From the NCBI GenBank assembly GCA_026418415.1, contig JAOABK010000006.1, positions 16,157 through 80,156 on the forward strand: 64,000 nucleotides of DNA, written 5' to 3'. Origin of the DNA: Pseudomonadota bacterium. GTDB lineage: Bacteria; CALINM01. Below, in pieces: positions 1 through 9,435 of the stretch. Each line of letters begins with the position of its first letter. Position 1 is the stretch's first letter. The notes beneath the pieces were generated by a model, which searched no databases, had not been told where the DNA came from, and saw only the letters and a list, made by a program, of their open reading frames with translations. A program made the position numbers and the translations under genes.

Positions 1-2
1 TC

Positions 3-974
3 CTTACCTTTGGTGTAGGATATAGCTCAGTTGATCAGTTTATGGGCTCTTTACAGGTCTCACAAAATAATTTATTTGGCAAGGGACAAAAGTTATCTGC
101 AAAGCTCCAGATAGGTAGTAAAACTCAGGAATATGATGTCAGTTTTTTAGAGCCCTGGCTATTTGGAAAACCAGTATCAGGTGGGATTGATATTTTTAAA
201 GTCAAGAGAAAATATACCGATTATACAAAAGAGAGTACTGGCTTTGGATTAAGAAGTGGTTATAGAATTAGTGATGATTGGAGTGTTACTGGAGGATATA
301 GATTTGAAATTGCAGATGTAACGGATGTAAAAGTAACTGCTTCTCAAATTATTAAAGATCAAATTGGAAAAAGAACTACAAGCTCTATTTATGGAAATCT
401 TATTAGAGATACGAGAAACGATGCCTTTTATCCTACAGATGGTTCAAGTTTTACCTTCTATCTTGAGTTTGCAGGTGGACCTTTGGGCGGTGATAATGAT
501 TATGTAAAAAGTGTGGTTGATTACGCCAAATATTTTTTATTGCCCTGGCAACATACAATTTCTATTCACGGTCAATATGGAATTGTTGAATCTTATGGTA
601 GTAAAAAACTTCCTATATATGAAAGATTCTTTCTTGGGGGTATGTATACCCTTCGTGGTTTTGAAAGTAGAAGCATTGGACCAAAAGACCCAAAGACTGG
701 CGATGTTTTAGGTGGAGATAGAGAATTATTTGGAAATATAGAATATATATTTCCTCTTATAAAGGAAGCAGGAGTTAGAGGTGTTTTATTCTTTGATTTT
801 GGAAATGCCTACAATTCAAATATTTTACCGCCAGAGTTAAGATATAGTGTTGGCGCTGGAATAAGATGGTATTCACCTATGGGACCACTAAGATTAGAAT
901 GGGGTAAGAACCTTAATCCCAAACGTGATGAAAAGAGCAGTAAATGGGAATTTTCAATAGGTACAATATTCTGA
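3..974 (+). CDS. bamA: BamA outer-membrane assembly factor, C-terminal barrel (5' partial)
   Basis: The frame is open to the left edge, so this is the C-terminal part of a longer gene; the POTRA domains lie outside the window. It matches the Omp85/BamA beta-barrel, which inserts outer-membrane proteins. Visible signs are the early-barrel stretch QNNLFGKGQ, the loop-6 motif LRGF inside GGMYTLRGFESR, the late strands ending MGPLRLEWG, and a terminal phenylalanine (GTIF), the usual beta-signal end. The first ATG at 42 is inside the protein and is not the start. ompH follows after 29 bases, the normal bamA-skp-lpxD order, so this is probably the upstream part of the lipid A operon. Confidence 0.93.
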   Translation, partial: LTFGVGYSSVDQFMGSLQVSQNNLFGKGQKLSAKLQIGSKTQEYDVSFLEPWLFGKPVSGGIDIFKVKRKYTDYTKESTGFGLRSGYRISDDWSVTGGYRFEIADVTDVKVTASQIIKDQIGKRTTSSIYGNLIRDTRNDAFYPTDGSSFTFYLEFAGGPLGGDNDYVKSVVDYAKYFLLPWQHTISIHGQYGIVESYGSKKLPIYERFFLGGMYTLRGFESRSIGPKDPKTGDVLGGDRELFGNIEYIFPLIKEAGVRGVLFFDFGNAYNSNILPPELRYSVGAGIRWYSPMGPLRLEWGKNLNPKRDEKSSKWEFSIGTIF

Positions 975-1003
975 TATAATAAAAAAAAATTGGAGGAGAT
1001 AGA

Positions 1004-1522
1004 ATGAAAAAAATTTTACTTTTTTTAACCTTTGTTCTTTTATTAATTGGTAGTGCCTTTGCTCAATCTGTAAAAATTGGTATAGTCGATATGCAAAGGG
1101 CACTTAATGAATCTAAAGAGGGAATGGAAGCTAAAAAGGAAATTTCTAAGAAAGCAGAAAACATGCAAAATGAGCTTAAACAATTACAGCAAGAGCTTGA
1201 TAAATTAAAATCAGAAATCGAAAAACAAAGCTCTTTTATGAGCGAGGAAGCAAAAGCGGAAAAAGAAAAGGTTTTTCAGAAAAAACTCAGGGATTTTCAA
1301 AACAAATATAAAGAAGCACAAGAGGAGTTACAACAAAAAGATGCTGAATTAACTAAAAAAATTGTTCAACGTCTTGAGAAGATTTTACAGAAAATAGGAG
1401 AGGATGAAAAATATACAATTATATTGGAAAAAAATTCAGGTGGTATATTTTATTTTGATAAAACTATTGACCTAACAGAAATATTAATTAAAAAGGCAAA
1501 TGAGGAAACCACAAAGAAATGA
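1004..1522 (+). CDS. ompH: OmpH/Skp-family periplasmic chaperone
   Basis: A 172-residue secreted protein of the Skp/OmpH family, which holds unfolded outer-membrane proteins in the periplasm on their way to BamA. The first 20 residues form a signal peptide (Lys-Lys, hydrophobic run, cleavage near AFA/QS). Residues about 28-35 ([10 protein letters not shown], the family start) are followed by a long charged coiled coil (about 40-140) rich in Glu, Lys and Gln, as expected of the Skp tentacles. The start at 1004 has a good ribosome site (GGAGGAG) about 7 bases upstream. The stop overlaps the lpxD start in ATGA. Confidence 0.92.
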   Translation: MKKILLFLTFVLLLIGSAFAQSVKIGIVDMQRALNESKEGMEAKKEISKKAENMQNELKQLQQELDKLKSEIEKQSSFMSEEAKAEKEKVFQKKLRDFQNKYKEAQEELQQKDAELTKKIVQRLEKILQKIGEDEKYTIILEKNSGGIFYFDKTIDLTEILIKKANEETTKK

Positions 1523-2535
1523 AAAAATACAAGCTTTCATACATTGCTAATTTATTAAAGGGGAGCTTATTTGGTGAAGATATTGAAATAACAGGAGTGG
1601 CTTCTATACATAATGCAAGAAGGGGAGATATTACATTCCTTTTTAATAAAAAATTCACTGAGTTGGCTGTAAAATCAGATGCTTCAGCTTTTGTTGTTTC
1701 TGAGGGTATCAAACTTGAAAATAAAAACACAATAGTTGTCAAAAATCCATCCTATGCACAGGCTGTAATACTAAATTTGTTTTATCACCTAAGAGAATAT
1801 ACCCCACAAATATCTAATAAAGCTTTTGTAGCTGAGTCTGCAAAAATTGATGAGAAAGTTACAATAATGGATTTTGCTTATATTGATGAAAACGCAACTA
1901 TAGAGAATGGAAGCGTTATTTATCCATTTGTTTATGTGGGTAGGAATGTTAGAATTGGCAAAAATGTAAGGATTTATCCACATGCTGTATTAATGGATGA
2001 TACTATTCTTGGAGATAACGTAATAATTTCACCTGGTGCAGTTATAGGATCTGATGGTTTTGGTTATGCCTTTGATGGAACTAAGTATATTAAAATTCCA
2101 CAGGTAGGCAGGGTAGTTATAGAGGATGATGTTGAAGTAGGTGCCAATACTACGATTGATAGGGCAACTATAGATCAAACTCAAATTGGTAAGGGTACAA
2201 AGATTGATAATCTCGTCATGATCGCTCATAATGTGAATATTGGAGAAAACTGTATTATAGTAGGTCAGGTTGGTATTGCTGGGAGTGCAAAGATTGGAAA
2301 TAATGCTATTTTTGGTGGGCAGGTTGGTATAGCAGATCATGCTGAGATAGGGAATAATGTTATGATAGCTGCGCAATCTGGTGTTTCTGGTAAAGTAGAA
2401 GATGGTGCAAAATTAGCAGGAACCTATGCAATTGATTTTAAAAAATGGTTGAAAATACAAGCGATATTAAATGATCTTCCTGAATTAAAGAAAAAGATAG
2501 AACAAATTTTAAAGGGGAGTCAAAATGGTGATTGA
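1519..2535 (+). CDS. lpxD: UDP-3-O-acylglucosamine N-acyltransferase
   Basis: LpxD adds the second hydroxyacyl chain, as an amide, to UDP-3-O-acyl-glucosamine in lipid A synthesis. The 338-residue length is typical. The N-terminal uridine-binding domain (about 1-100) includes ARRGDITFL, and a left-handed beta-helix of hexapeptide repeats fills about 100-300. The catalytic His region is seen in [15 protein letters not shown]. The helical C-terminus ends in a Lys-rich tail. The gene overlaps ompH by four bases and fabZ by eleven, so translation is probably coupled. It uses UDP-sugar made by LpxA and LpxC; lpxC is not in the window. Confidence 0.96.
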   Translation: MKKYKLSYIANLLKGSLFGEDIEITGVASIHNARRGDITFLFNKKFTELAVKSDASAFVVSEGIKLENKNTIVVKNPSYAQAVILNLFYHLREYTPQISNKAFVAESAKIDEKVTIMDFAYIDENATIENGSVIYPFVYVGRNVRIGKNVRIYPHAVLMDDTILGDNVIISPGAVIGSDGFGYAFDGTKYIKIPQVGRVVIEDDVEVGANTTIDRATIDQTQIGKGTKIDNLVMIAHNVNIGENCIIVGQVGIAGSAKIGNNAIFGGQVGIADHAEIGNNVMIAAQSGVSGKVEDGAKLAGTYAIDFKKWLKIQAILNDLPELKKKIEQILKGSQNGD

Positions 2536-2956
2536 TAGTGTAGAAATTCAGAAAATATTACCCCACCGTTTTCCTTTTTTATTAGTTGATAGAGTAATTT
2601 CTTTCGAGAAAAATAAAAGGGCGGTTGGAATTAAAAATGTTACTATTAATGAGCCATTCTTTGTAGGGCATTTTCCTATGAATCCTGTTATGCCCGGTGT
2701 TTTAATGGTAGAGGCCCTTGCGCAGGTCGCTGGTGTTCTCGTTTTAAAATCTGCAGAAAAATATGGAGTAAATGATATTTTTTTTGCGAGTATTAAAGAT
2801 GTTAGATTTAGAAAAGTAGTGGTACCTGGTGATCAACTTGTAATGGAAGTAGAATTATTAAAACAAAAAAGGAATATTTACCTATTTAGAGGCAAGATAA
2901 CAGTCGATAATGTGATTGCTGTAGAAGCAGAGTTTATGGCAACAACGCAAATGTGA
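2525..2956 (+). CDS. fabZ: 3-hydroxyacyl-ACP dehydratase
   Basis: FabZ dehydrates 3-hydroxyacyl-ACP in fatty acid elongation and so competes with LpxA/LpxD for the same acyl-ACP. The 143-residue hot-dog protein has the family start [16 protein letters not shown] and the catalytic histidine motif in [21 protein letters not shown], including the active-site Glu. Its place between lpxD and lpxA is the classical arrangement. The start at 2525 overlaps the lpxD end and is preceded by AAGGGGAG. Confidence 0.96.
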   Translation: MVIDSVEIQKILPHRFPFLLVDRVISFEKNKRAVGIKNVTINEPFFVGHFPMNPVMPGVLMVEALAQVAGVLVLKSAEKYGVNDIFFASIKDVRFRKVVVPGDQLVMEVELLKQKRNIYLFRGKITVDNVIAVEAEFMATTQM

Positions 2957-2963
2957 GGTGAAA

Positions 2964-3743
2964 ATGGTTAAAATTGATGATAGAGCAGTGATATGTAAGG
3001 GAGCACAGATCGGTAATGACGTTGAAATTGGTGCTTATGCTTATATAGGGGAAAATGTAATTATCGGGGATAGGTGTAAAATATATCCTCATGCAGTGAT
3101 TGATGGGTGGACAACAATAGGTAATGATTGTAGTATTTTTCCCTTTGCTTCAATAGGTATGGCACCTCAAGATGTTAAATATAAAAATGAGAAAACAGAA
3201 TTGATAATAGGTGATAGAAACACTATAAGAGAATACGTTACAATCAACAGAGGGACTGTTTCGGGTAAAGGAAAAACGGTAATCGGTAATGATAATTTTA
3301 TAATGACCTCGTGCCATGTGGCGCATGATTGTCATCTGGCGAATGGTATAGTTATGGCTAATTTGGCAACGCTTGCAGGTCATGTGGAAGTAGAGGATTA
3401 TGCAGTAATAGGAGGTTTTACTGCGGTGCATCAATTTGTTAGGATTGGGACTCTTGCAATGGTTGGTGGTGCATCCGCTGTTGCTCAAGATGTTGCTCCA
3501 TATACAATAGTTTCGGGAAACAGAGCGAAACTCTATGGGCTAAATCTTGTAGGGATAAAGAGGAGAGGAATTGAAGGGGAAAGACTTGAAGCACTAAAAA
3601 AAGCTTATAGATTAATTTTCAAAAGTAAATTAACAATTGCAGAAGCAAAGGAAGCCATAGAAAAACAAGGTTTATTAAAGGATGAGGTTGAAATACTTCT
3701 GAACTTCATTTTAAAAAGCTCAAGAGGTGTAATACGTTGGTAA
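2964..3743 (+). CDS. lpxA: UDP-N-acetylglucosamine O-acyltransferase
   Basis: LpxA performs the first step of lipid A synthesis, moving 3-hydroxyacyl from ACP to the 3-position of UDP-GlcNAc. The hexapeptide beta-helix runs over about residues 1-185 and the C-terminal helical domain follows (NLVGIKRRGIEGE). The catalytic histidine lies in TSCHVAHDCHLAN. I chose ATG 2964 over GTG 2958 because GAGG at 2955-2958 is correctly spaced from 2964; the product is then 259 residues. Because a GnnA-like gene follows directly, the true acceptor could be the 3-amino sugar UDP-GlcNAc3N instead, giving an amide-linked chain; this cannot be decided here. Confidence 0.94.
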   Translation: MVKIDDRAVICKGAQIGNDVEIGAYAYIGENVIIGDRCKIYPHAVIDGWTTIGNDCSIFPFASIGMAPQDVKYKNEKTELIIGDRNTIREYVTINRGTVSGKGKTVIGNDNFIMTSCHVAHDCHLANGIVMANLATLAGHVEVEDYAVIGGFTAVHQFVRIGTLAMVGGASAVAQDVAPYTIVSGNRAKLYGLNLVGIKRRGIEGERLEALKKAYRLIFKSKLTIAEAKEAIEKQGLLKDEVEILLNFILKSSRGVIRW

Positions 3744-4636
3744 GGGTTGGGGTGATTGGTGCTGGTTATTTAGGTAAATTTCATATACAAAAACTTACAA
3801 ATATCCCTAATTGTAAATTAACAGCAATTTGTGAAGTAAGTGAGGATATATTAAGTACATATAAAGATCATGGTATTTTTTTAACAACCAATTATAGAGA
3901 ATTATTGGGTTTGGTTGATGCTGTCTCTATTGTAGTTCCTACGACTTATCATTATGAAATAGCTGAGTTTTTTTTGCGAAATGGGGTTCATATTTTTCTT
4001 GAAAAACCAGCAACTTCAACATCTCTTGAATGTGAAAAACTGTTAAACATTCAACCACAGAATTTAATTGTACAAGTTGGGCATATTGAAAGATTTAATC
4101 CAGTGTTTAATTGGATTAAAGGAAGAGCAAATAAACCAATTATGATGAACTTCATTAGGAAATCTCCTTTTACCAATAGAGGAACTGATGTGGACATTGT
4201 ATTTGATTTAATGATACATGACATTGATTTATCGCTTAGTTTTTTTCCTGAACCTGTAAAAATTGAAAATATTATTTCCGTTGGAGCAAAGATTGTTACA
4301 AATAAAAATGATTATATGTTTGCTACAATTAATATTGATGATGTTATTATAAATTATGAATGCTCAAGGGTTTCATCAGAAAAGGAAAGGAAAATTACTA
4401 TAATAGAAAAAGGTCGGGTGTTTGAGGGTGATTTAATAAATTTTTCAGTATTCCAAAGGGAATTTAATAAAGAAGAATTAATTCGGATTGATAATAAAGT
4501 AGATGCTTTAAATGATGAATTAAAGGTTTTTATAAATTGTATAATTGAAAGAAAAAATCCCCCCGTAACTTTAAAAGATGGATTGCGGGCATTAAAATGT
4601 GCCGAAAACATCCTTAAAACAGCTGAAAGGCAATAG
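3737..4636 (+). CDS. Gfo/Idh/MocA-family oxidoreductase, GnnA-like
   Basis: A 299-residue NAD(P)-dependent sugar oxidoreductase. The N-terminal Rossmann fold begins VGVIGAGYLGKFH, and the family motif EKPAT is near residue 94, followed by GHIERFNP. The C-terminal alpha/beta domain is the substrate half. It starts at TTG 3737 inside the end of lpxA, preceded by AGAGGTG with 7-base spacing, and lpxB follows after four bases. In Acidithiobacillus ferrooxidans the same slot between lpxA and lpxB holds gnnA and gnnB, which make UDP-GlcNAc3N; here only the oxidoreductase is present. Role in diaminosugar lipid A is inferred from family and position; a different lipid A-linked oxidation is possible. 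Confidence 0.82.
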   Translation: MVRVGVIGAGYLGKFHIQKLTNIPNCKLTAICEVSEDILSTYKDHGIFLTTNYRELLGLVDAVSIVVPTTYHYEIAEFFLRNGVHIFLEKPATSTSLECEKLLNIQPQNLIVQVGHIERFNPVFNWIKGRANKPIMMNFIRKSPFTNRGTDVDIVFDLMIHDIDLSLSFFPEPVKIENIISVGAKIVTNKNDYMFATINIDDVIINYECSRVSSEKERKITIIEKGRVFEGDLINFSVFQREFNKEELIRIDNKVDALNDELKVFINCIIERKNPPVTLKDGLRALKCAENILKTAERQ

Positions 4637-4640
4637 ATAA

Positions 4641-5774
4641 ATGAAAAAAATTTTTGTTGTTTCTGCTGAACCATCAGCTGAAATGTATGCAAGTTTCATT
4701 ATTAAAGAACTTAAAAAAACAACAGATATAGAAGTTACAGGAATAGGAGATGCTAAACTTGAGGAAATTGGTGTAACACTTATTGGAAGAGCAAGGGAAA
4801 TTGCTGTCGTTGGCGCGATCGAGGTATTAAATCATTTTTTTAAGATTAAGCAAGTATTGAAAAAATCAATAAAATGGATTAAAGATAACTCACCAGAGAT
4901 GGTATTACTATTTGATTTTCCCGATTTTAATTTTTTATTAATTAAAAGGATTAGAAAATTTTACAAAGGGAAGATTGTTTACATAATTAGCCCTCAAATA
5001 TGGGCATGGAGGAAAAAAAGGAAGTATTTCATTAAAAAAAATGTGGATAAAATGATTGTAATTTTGCCATTTGAAAAGGATATTTACAAAGAAATCGGCT
5101 ATGAAGTAGATTATTTGGGGCATCCACTTGTTGACGTTGTTAGAGTAGATAAATCCCCTCAAGATTTTAAATCAGAAATAGGGATTAAATCTGATAAAAA
5201 GCTTATTACTATCTTCCCCGGTAGTAGGATAAAAGAAATTAAAAATCATATGAGCGTCTTAAACGAATCAATTAATTATTTAAAAAAGAAGTATGCCGAC
5301 ATAGAGTTTTTATTCGTTCTTGCAAATGAACATTTTATTGATTATGTAAATAGTTCTCTTACAAATAAATCTAGGGTTCATGTTATAGCAGGTCAAAATT
5401 ATAATGCAATCAATGCTTCTTATCTAATAATTGCTAAATCTGGAACAGTGACATTAGAAACAGCAATACTTGAAAAACCAGCGGTAGTTTTTTATAAGGT
5501 AAGTAAGTTAAGCTACCTCTTTGCCAAACTGTTGGTTGATGTAAAATTTATATCCCTTCCAAATATTTTAATGAATGAGTGTGTTTATCCTGAATTTATT
5601 CAGAATGATTTTAATGTTGGTAATATTACATCATCAGTGGAAAGATTAATCGAAGATACAGATTTTTATATTTCTACTATTGAAAGACTTCAAAAGATAA
5701 AAAGTGTTCTTGGTGAACAGGGGTTTTTCTTAAGAGCTGCAAAAAAAATAGAGGAATGGCTTAATGAAAGGTGA
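4641..5774 (+). CDS. lpxB: Lipid-A-disaccharide synthase
   Basis: LpxB is the GT19 inverting glycosyltransferase that joins UDP-diacylglucosamine to lipid X to give the lipid A disaccharide. The 377-residue length fits. The N-terminal motif AEPSAEMYAS corresponds to the usual GE.SGD.yga signature in a diverged form. Other family marks are VLLFDFPDFNF, YIISPQIWAWR, the nucleotide-binding FPGSRIKEI, and the C-terminal AKSGTVTLETAIL. Four bases separate it from the GnnA-like gene and its end overlaps msbA. No LpxH, LpxI or LpxG gene, needed to make lipid X, is in the window. Confidence 0.95.
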   Translation: MKKIFVVSAEPSAEMYASFIIKELKKTTDIEVTGIGDAKLEEIGVTLIGRAREIAVVGAIEVLNHFFKIKQVLKKSIKWIKDNSPEMVLLFDFPDFNFLLIKRIRKFYKGKIVYIISPQIWAWRKKRKYFIKKNVDKMIVILPFEKDIYKEIGYEVDYLGHPLVDVVRVDKSPQDFKSEIGIKSDKKLITIFPGSRIKEIKNHMSVLNESINYLKKKYADIEFLFVLANEHFIDYVNSSLTNKSRVHVIAGQNYNAINASYLIIAKSGTVTLETAILEKPAVVFYKVSKLSYLFAKLLVDVKFISLPNILMNECVYPEFIQNDFNVGNITSSVERLIEDTDFYISTIERLQKIKSVLGEQGFFLRAAKKIEEWLNER

Positions 5775-7518
5775 ATCAATAGAGATATATAAAAAGGTAT
5801 TGCATTTTGTAAGACCCTATTGGAAATTATTACTAATTTCAATGCTATTTATGTTGGGAGTAGCAGGTTGTACATCTCTTTTAGCCTACTTAGTTAAACC
5901 TGCACTAAACGGTATTTTTTTCCAGAAAAATGCAGAGTTATTAAATCTCCTTCCCCTTGCGATTCTTTTTACTTATGTTTTTAGAGGAATTTTTAATTTT
6001 TCTCAGGATTATTTAATGAATTATGTTGGTCAGAAGGTTATAATGGATATAAGACAAAAGCTCTTTGAGCATATTCAAAAACTTCCACTTTCACATTTTT
6101 TAACACTTCCAGTAGGTGATCTTGTATCAAGGGCTACAAACGATGTTTTTATATTACAATCTTCTGTATCAAGATCTATTACAAGCTTGATAAAAGACTT
6201 TTTTACTGCTTTAGGTTTAATAGGAGTTGTGTTTTACAACGACTATAAGCTGGCAATCATAGCATTTATAGGTATACCTTTTATATTTGTACCCATATTG
6301 AGGTTTGGACTAAAGGCAAAAAAATATAGTTATCGTGGTCAAGGAATAATGGGAAATATGCTCTCCTTTTTAAAGGAATATTTTTCAAGTATGAGAATAG
6401 TAAAAATCTTCAGTCTTGAAAATATGGGAAAAAAGAGATTTTTTGAAGAAAATCAAAGATATTTCAAAAATTATATGAAACAAATTAAGGTGAGAGCAAT
6501 ATCTGCTCCTGTCATAGATTTACTTGCAGCAGTAGCAATATCTTTCATAATCTGGTATGGTGGGAAACAGGTAATTTCAGGTAATAAAACTCCTGGAGAT
6601 TTCTTTTCTTTTATTACAGCACTTGTTTTGATGTATGAACCGATAAAAAAGATAAACGCATCATTAAACTCTATACAAGAAGGAATTGGTGCCTCAAAAA
6701 GAATATTTGAGATTTTAAGCCTACCAGTAGAAGAGCCAAAAGAGGGACAACTAATAGAAATGAAGGGGCTATTTAATGAAATTACCTTTAAAAATGTTTC
6801 CTTTAAATATAATACAAAATATGTTTTAAAGGATATAAGTTTTACTGTTAAAAAGGGAGAGAAGGTAGGAATAGTTGGACATAGTGGAGAGGGTAAAAGC
6901 ACTTTATTAAACCTTATTCCAAGATTCTATGAAATAAATGAAGGTTCAATAATGATTGATGGAATTGATATAAGAAATTTTACCTTAGAGTCGTTAAGAT
7001 CTCATATTGCTATGGTAACTCAAGAAGTAATACTTTTTAATTCAACTATAAAAGAAAACATAAGATATGGAAAACAAAATGCAACTGAAAATGAAATAAT
7101 AGAAGCAGCAAGACATGCCTATGCACACGATTTTATTATGAAAACACCAGAAGGATATGAAACTAATGTTGGAGAAATGGGAGAACTGCTTTCTGGTGGG
7201 GAAAGGCAGAGAATTGCTATAGCGAGAGCATTTATAAAAGATGCTCCTATTTTATTACTTGATGAGGCAACATCTGCACTGGACTCTAAATCGGAAAGGG
7301 AAGTTCAAAATGCTCTAAATGAACTGATGGAAGGAAGAACCTGTTTTATTGTTGCCCATCGTTTATCAACATTATCAAATGTAGATAAATTAATAGTTCT
7401 TAAGAGGGGTAAAATAGTCGAGATGGGTTCACCAAAAGAACTATACGAAAAAAAGGGAGAATATTTCAAACTATGTAAACTTCAACATCAAGGAGTAAAT
7501 TTTGAAGTTTCTGAGTAA
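5764..7518 (+). CDS. msbA: Lipid A flippase ABC transporter, MsbA type
   Basis: A 584-residue half-transporter with an N-terminal six-helix membrane domain (about 15-320) fused to an ATPase domain (about 340-575). Walker A reads GHSGEGKST (near residue 375), the signature is LLSGGERQRIAIARA, Walker B is ILLLDEATSALD, and the H-loop is IVAHRLST. MsbA moves core-lipid A across the inner membrane. Position between lpxB and the acyltransferase/Kdo transferase genes supports this over a drug exporter of the same family. It overlaps lpxB by 11 bases and the next gene by 17. Confidence 0.93.
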   Translation: MKGESIEIYKKVLHFVRPYWKLLLISMLFMLGVAGCTSLLAYLVKPALNGIFFQKNAELLNLLPLAILFTYVFRGIFNFSQDYLMNYVGQKVIMDIRQKLFEHIQKLPLSHFLTLPVGDLVSRATNDVFILQSSVSRSITSLIKDFFTALGLIGVVFYNDYKLAIIAFIGIPFIFVPILRFGLKAKKYSYRGQGIMGNMLSFLKEYFSSMRIVKIFSLENMGKKRFFEENQRYFKNYMKQIKVRAISAPVIDLLAAVAISFIIWYGGKQVISGNKTPGDFFSFITALVLMYEPIKKINASLNSIQEGIGASKRIFEILSLPVEEPKEGQLIEMKGLFNEITFKNVSFKYNTKYVLKDISFTVKKGEKVGIVGHSGEGKSTLLNLIPRFYEINEGSIMIDGIDIRNFTLESLRSHIAMVTQEVILFNSTIKENIRYGKQNATENEIIEAARHAYAHDFIMKTPEGYETNVGEMGELLSGGERQRIAIARAFIKDAPILLLDEATSALDSKSEREVQNALNELMEGRTCFIVAHRLSTLSNVDKLIVLKRGKIVEMGSPKELYEKKGEYFKLCKLQHQGVNFEVSE

Positions 7519-8173
7519 GGAAAAAAAAAGGGCTTTAATTATTAGGTTTTTGCCAAATATTCTAAGTAAATTTCAAAAACTTTTATTTAAAACCATATCC
7601 TGGAAAACTGAAGGGTTAGAAGAGGGCAATAAAATCGAGACACCTGTAATAATTGCATTTTTTCATGGTAGAATGATGATGTTACCCTTTTTCTATAAAC
7701 TCTTAAGACCGAATAGAAAGATAAAAATGATAGTCAGCAGTCATTTTGATGGAGACTTAGTAGGCAAAATAGTCTCTTATCATGGAATTGGTACCCTGAA
7801 AGGTTCAAGTACAAGGGGTGGAGTAAAACTTCTAAAAGAAATAATAGGACTAAAAGATTTTGACATAGGTATTACCCCTGATGGACCTAAAGGACCAGCA
7901 GAAAAAGTAAAAGATGGGGTTATATTTATAAGTAAGTTAACAGGCTTTCCCATTCTTCCTGTTACATATAGTGTTAAAAAAAAGAAGATCTTAAATACCT
8001 GGGACAGTTTTATTGTGCCAAAACCTTTCACAAAAGGGTTATTTATTTGTGGTGAACCAATTTATGTTCCAAAAGATATTAGTGATGAAAAATTTAAATA
8101 TATGTCTCAAATGCTTGAAGATAGGTTAAAGGGATTAAATACTTTGGCAGATGAATTGGTAAAAAAAATATGA
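7502..8173 (+). CDS. DUF374 lysophospholipid-acyltransferase-like protein (LpxJ-like)
   Basis: A 223-residue DUF374 protein. Marks are AFFHGRMMMLPF near residue 55, the SSHFDGDLVGKI stretch, GSSTRGG, and ITPDGPKGPAE, the block conserved across the family. DUF374 members include LpxJ, a late lipid A acyltransferase described in Helicobacter and Campylobacter that acts before Kdo addition; no LpxL/LpxM-type acyltransferase is seen here, so this gene likely fills that step. The start is TTG 7502 with AAGGAG six bases upstream, inside the msbA end. The stop overlaps the waaA start in ATGA. Family is clear; exact acyl position is inference. Confidence 0.85.
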   Translation: MKFLSKEKKRALIIRFLPNILSKFQKLLFKTISWKTEGLEEGNKIETPVIIAFFHGRMMMLPFFYKLLRPNRKIKMIVSSHFDGDLVGKIVSYHGIGTLKGSSTRGGVKLLKEIIGLKDFDIGITPDGPKGPAEKVKDGVIFISKLTGFPILPVTYSVKKKKILNTWDSFIVPKPFTKGLFICGEPIYVPKDISDEKFKYMSQMLEDRLKGLNTLADELVKKI

Positions 8174-9435
8174 TCATAATTTTTTTATATAATTTTCTTT
8201 TGTTATTTTTATGTCCCTTGGTTGTTATTTACTTCTTATTTCAATCTATATTTATTAACAAAAGACGCGGAGGATTGCTTAGAAAATTAGGCTTTTATTC
8301 AAAAAATGATCAGTTTGAAAATACCATAGTTATTCATTGTGTATCGGTTGGTGAAATTTTATCTGCTATCCCTTTTATAAACAAAATTTCACAAATGTTT
8401 AAAAAAAATATTATTTTAACAACCACTACGCAAACAGGTTGGAAGATCGCTAATGAAAAATTGAAAAACACTGTAAAGAAAATAGAATTTTTCCCTTTTG
8501 ATTTTCCCTTTGCTGTTTTAAGTTTTATTAATATATATTCGCCTAGGTGCATTATAATTACAGAAACTGAGTTATGGCCAAATGTAATTTTTTTTTCTAA
8601 ATTAAAAAAAATACCACTTTTTGTAATTAATGGAAGGATATCTGACAGATCATTTCCAAGATATAAAAAATTAAGGTGGTTTTTTAGAAAATTTCTTGAT
8701 TATCCATTCTTTTTAATGCAAGGAGAATTAGACAAAGAGAGAATTATTGAGATAGGCGCTATTCAAGAGAAAGTCATAGTTACTGGTAATATTAAATATG
8801 ATTTTATGCTTGAAGATCAAAAGTTTAAAAGGGAAGATTTTGGATTGTCTAACAACGATTTGGTAGTTATAGCAGGAAGCACTCATAATGGTGAAGAAGA
8901 GATCATATTACAGACTTTTAAAGAGCTTAAAAATAATTTCAAAAACCTGAAATTGATTATAGCTCCTCGTCATCCAGAAAGATTTGGAATAGTAGAGAAT
9001 CTGATGAAAGAGAAAGGCTTTAAATATACATTAAGAATTGAAAATAAATTTACAGAAGAGGTTATGTTATTAAATACTATTGGTGAACTTAAAATTTTCT
9101 ATTCTTTATGCGATATCGCTTTTGTTGGTGGTAGTCTTGTGAATATTGGTGGTCATAATATAATTGAGCCAGCTGTATTTGAAAAACCTGTAATTTTTGG
9201 ACCCTATATGCATAATTTTAGAGACATTTCTGAATCTTTCCTTAAAAATGGTGGAGCCCTTCAAGTTAATGAGGAAACAATTTCAAAAAAATTATTAGAA
9301 CTTTTATCAAATTCTGAATTAAGAAAGGCTATGGGAAAAAAGGCGAAGGAAATAGTTTTAAAAAATTCTGGAAGTTTAGAAAAAACTTTGAACTTTATTT
9401 TGGATAAGTTAGATGTTAGAGAGAATAATCAATAA
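8170..9435 (+). CDS. waaA: 3-deoxy-D-manno-octulosonic acid (Kdo) transferase
   Basis: WaaA (KdtA, GT30) transfers Kdo from CMP-Kdo to lipid IVA at the inner membrane. There is an N-terminal membrane anchor (about 1-22) followed by two Rossmann halves. Family marks include RRGGLLRKLG, HCVSVGEILSA, ITETELWPNV, INGRISDRS, GNIKYDF, APRHPERF and the C-terminal VGGSLVNIGGHNIIEPA. At 421 residues it is a single-domain enzyme of normal size. How many Kdo residues it adds cannot be read from sequence. Overlaps lpxK by 23 bases. Confidence 0.95.
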   Translation: MIIIFLYNFLLLFLCPLVVIYFLFQSIFINKRRGGLLRKLGFYSKNDQFENTIVIHCVSVGEILSAIPFINKISQMFKKNIILTTTTQTGWKIANEKLKNTVKKIEFFPFDFPFAVLSFINIYSPRCIIITETELWPNVIFFSKLKKIPLFVINGRISDRSFPRYKKLRWFFRKFLDYPFFLMQGELDKERIIEIGAIQEKVIVTGNIKYDFMLEDQKFKREDFGLSNNDLVVIAGSTHNGEEEIILQTFKELKNNFKNLKLIIAPRHPERFGIVENLMKEKGFKYTLRIENKFTEEVMLLNTIGELKIFYSLCDIAFVGGSLVNIGGHNIIEPAVFEKPVIFGPYMHNFRDISESFLKNGGALQVNEETISKKLLELLSNSELRKAMGKKAKEIVLKNSGSLEKTLNFILDKLDVRENNQ

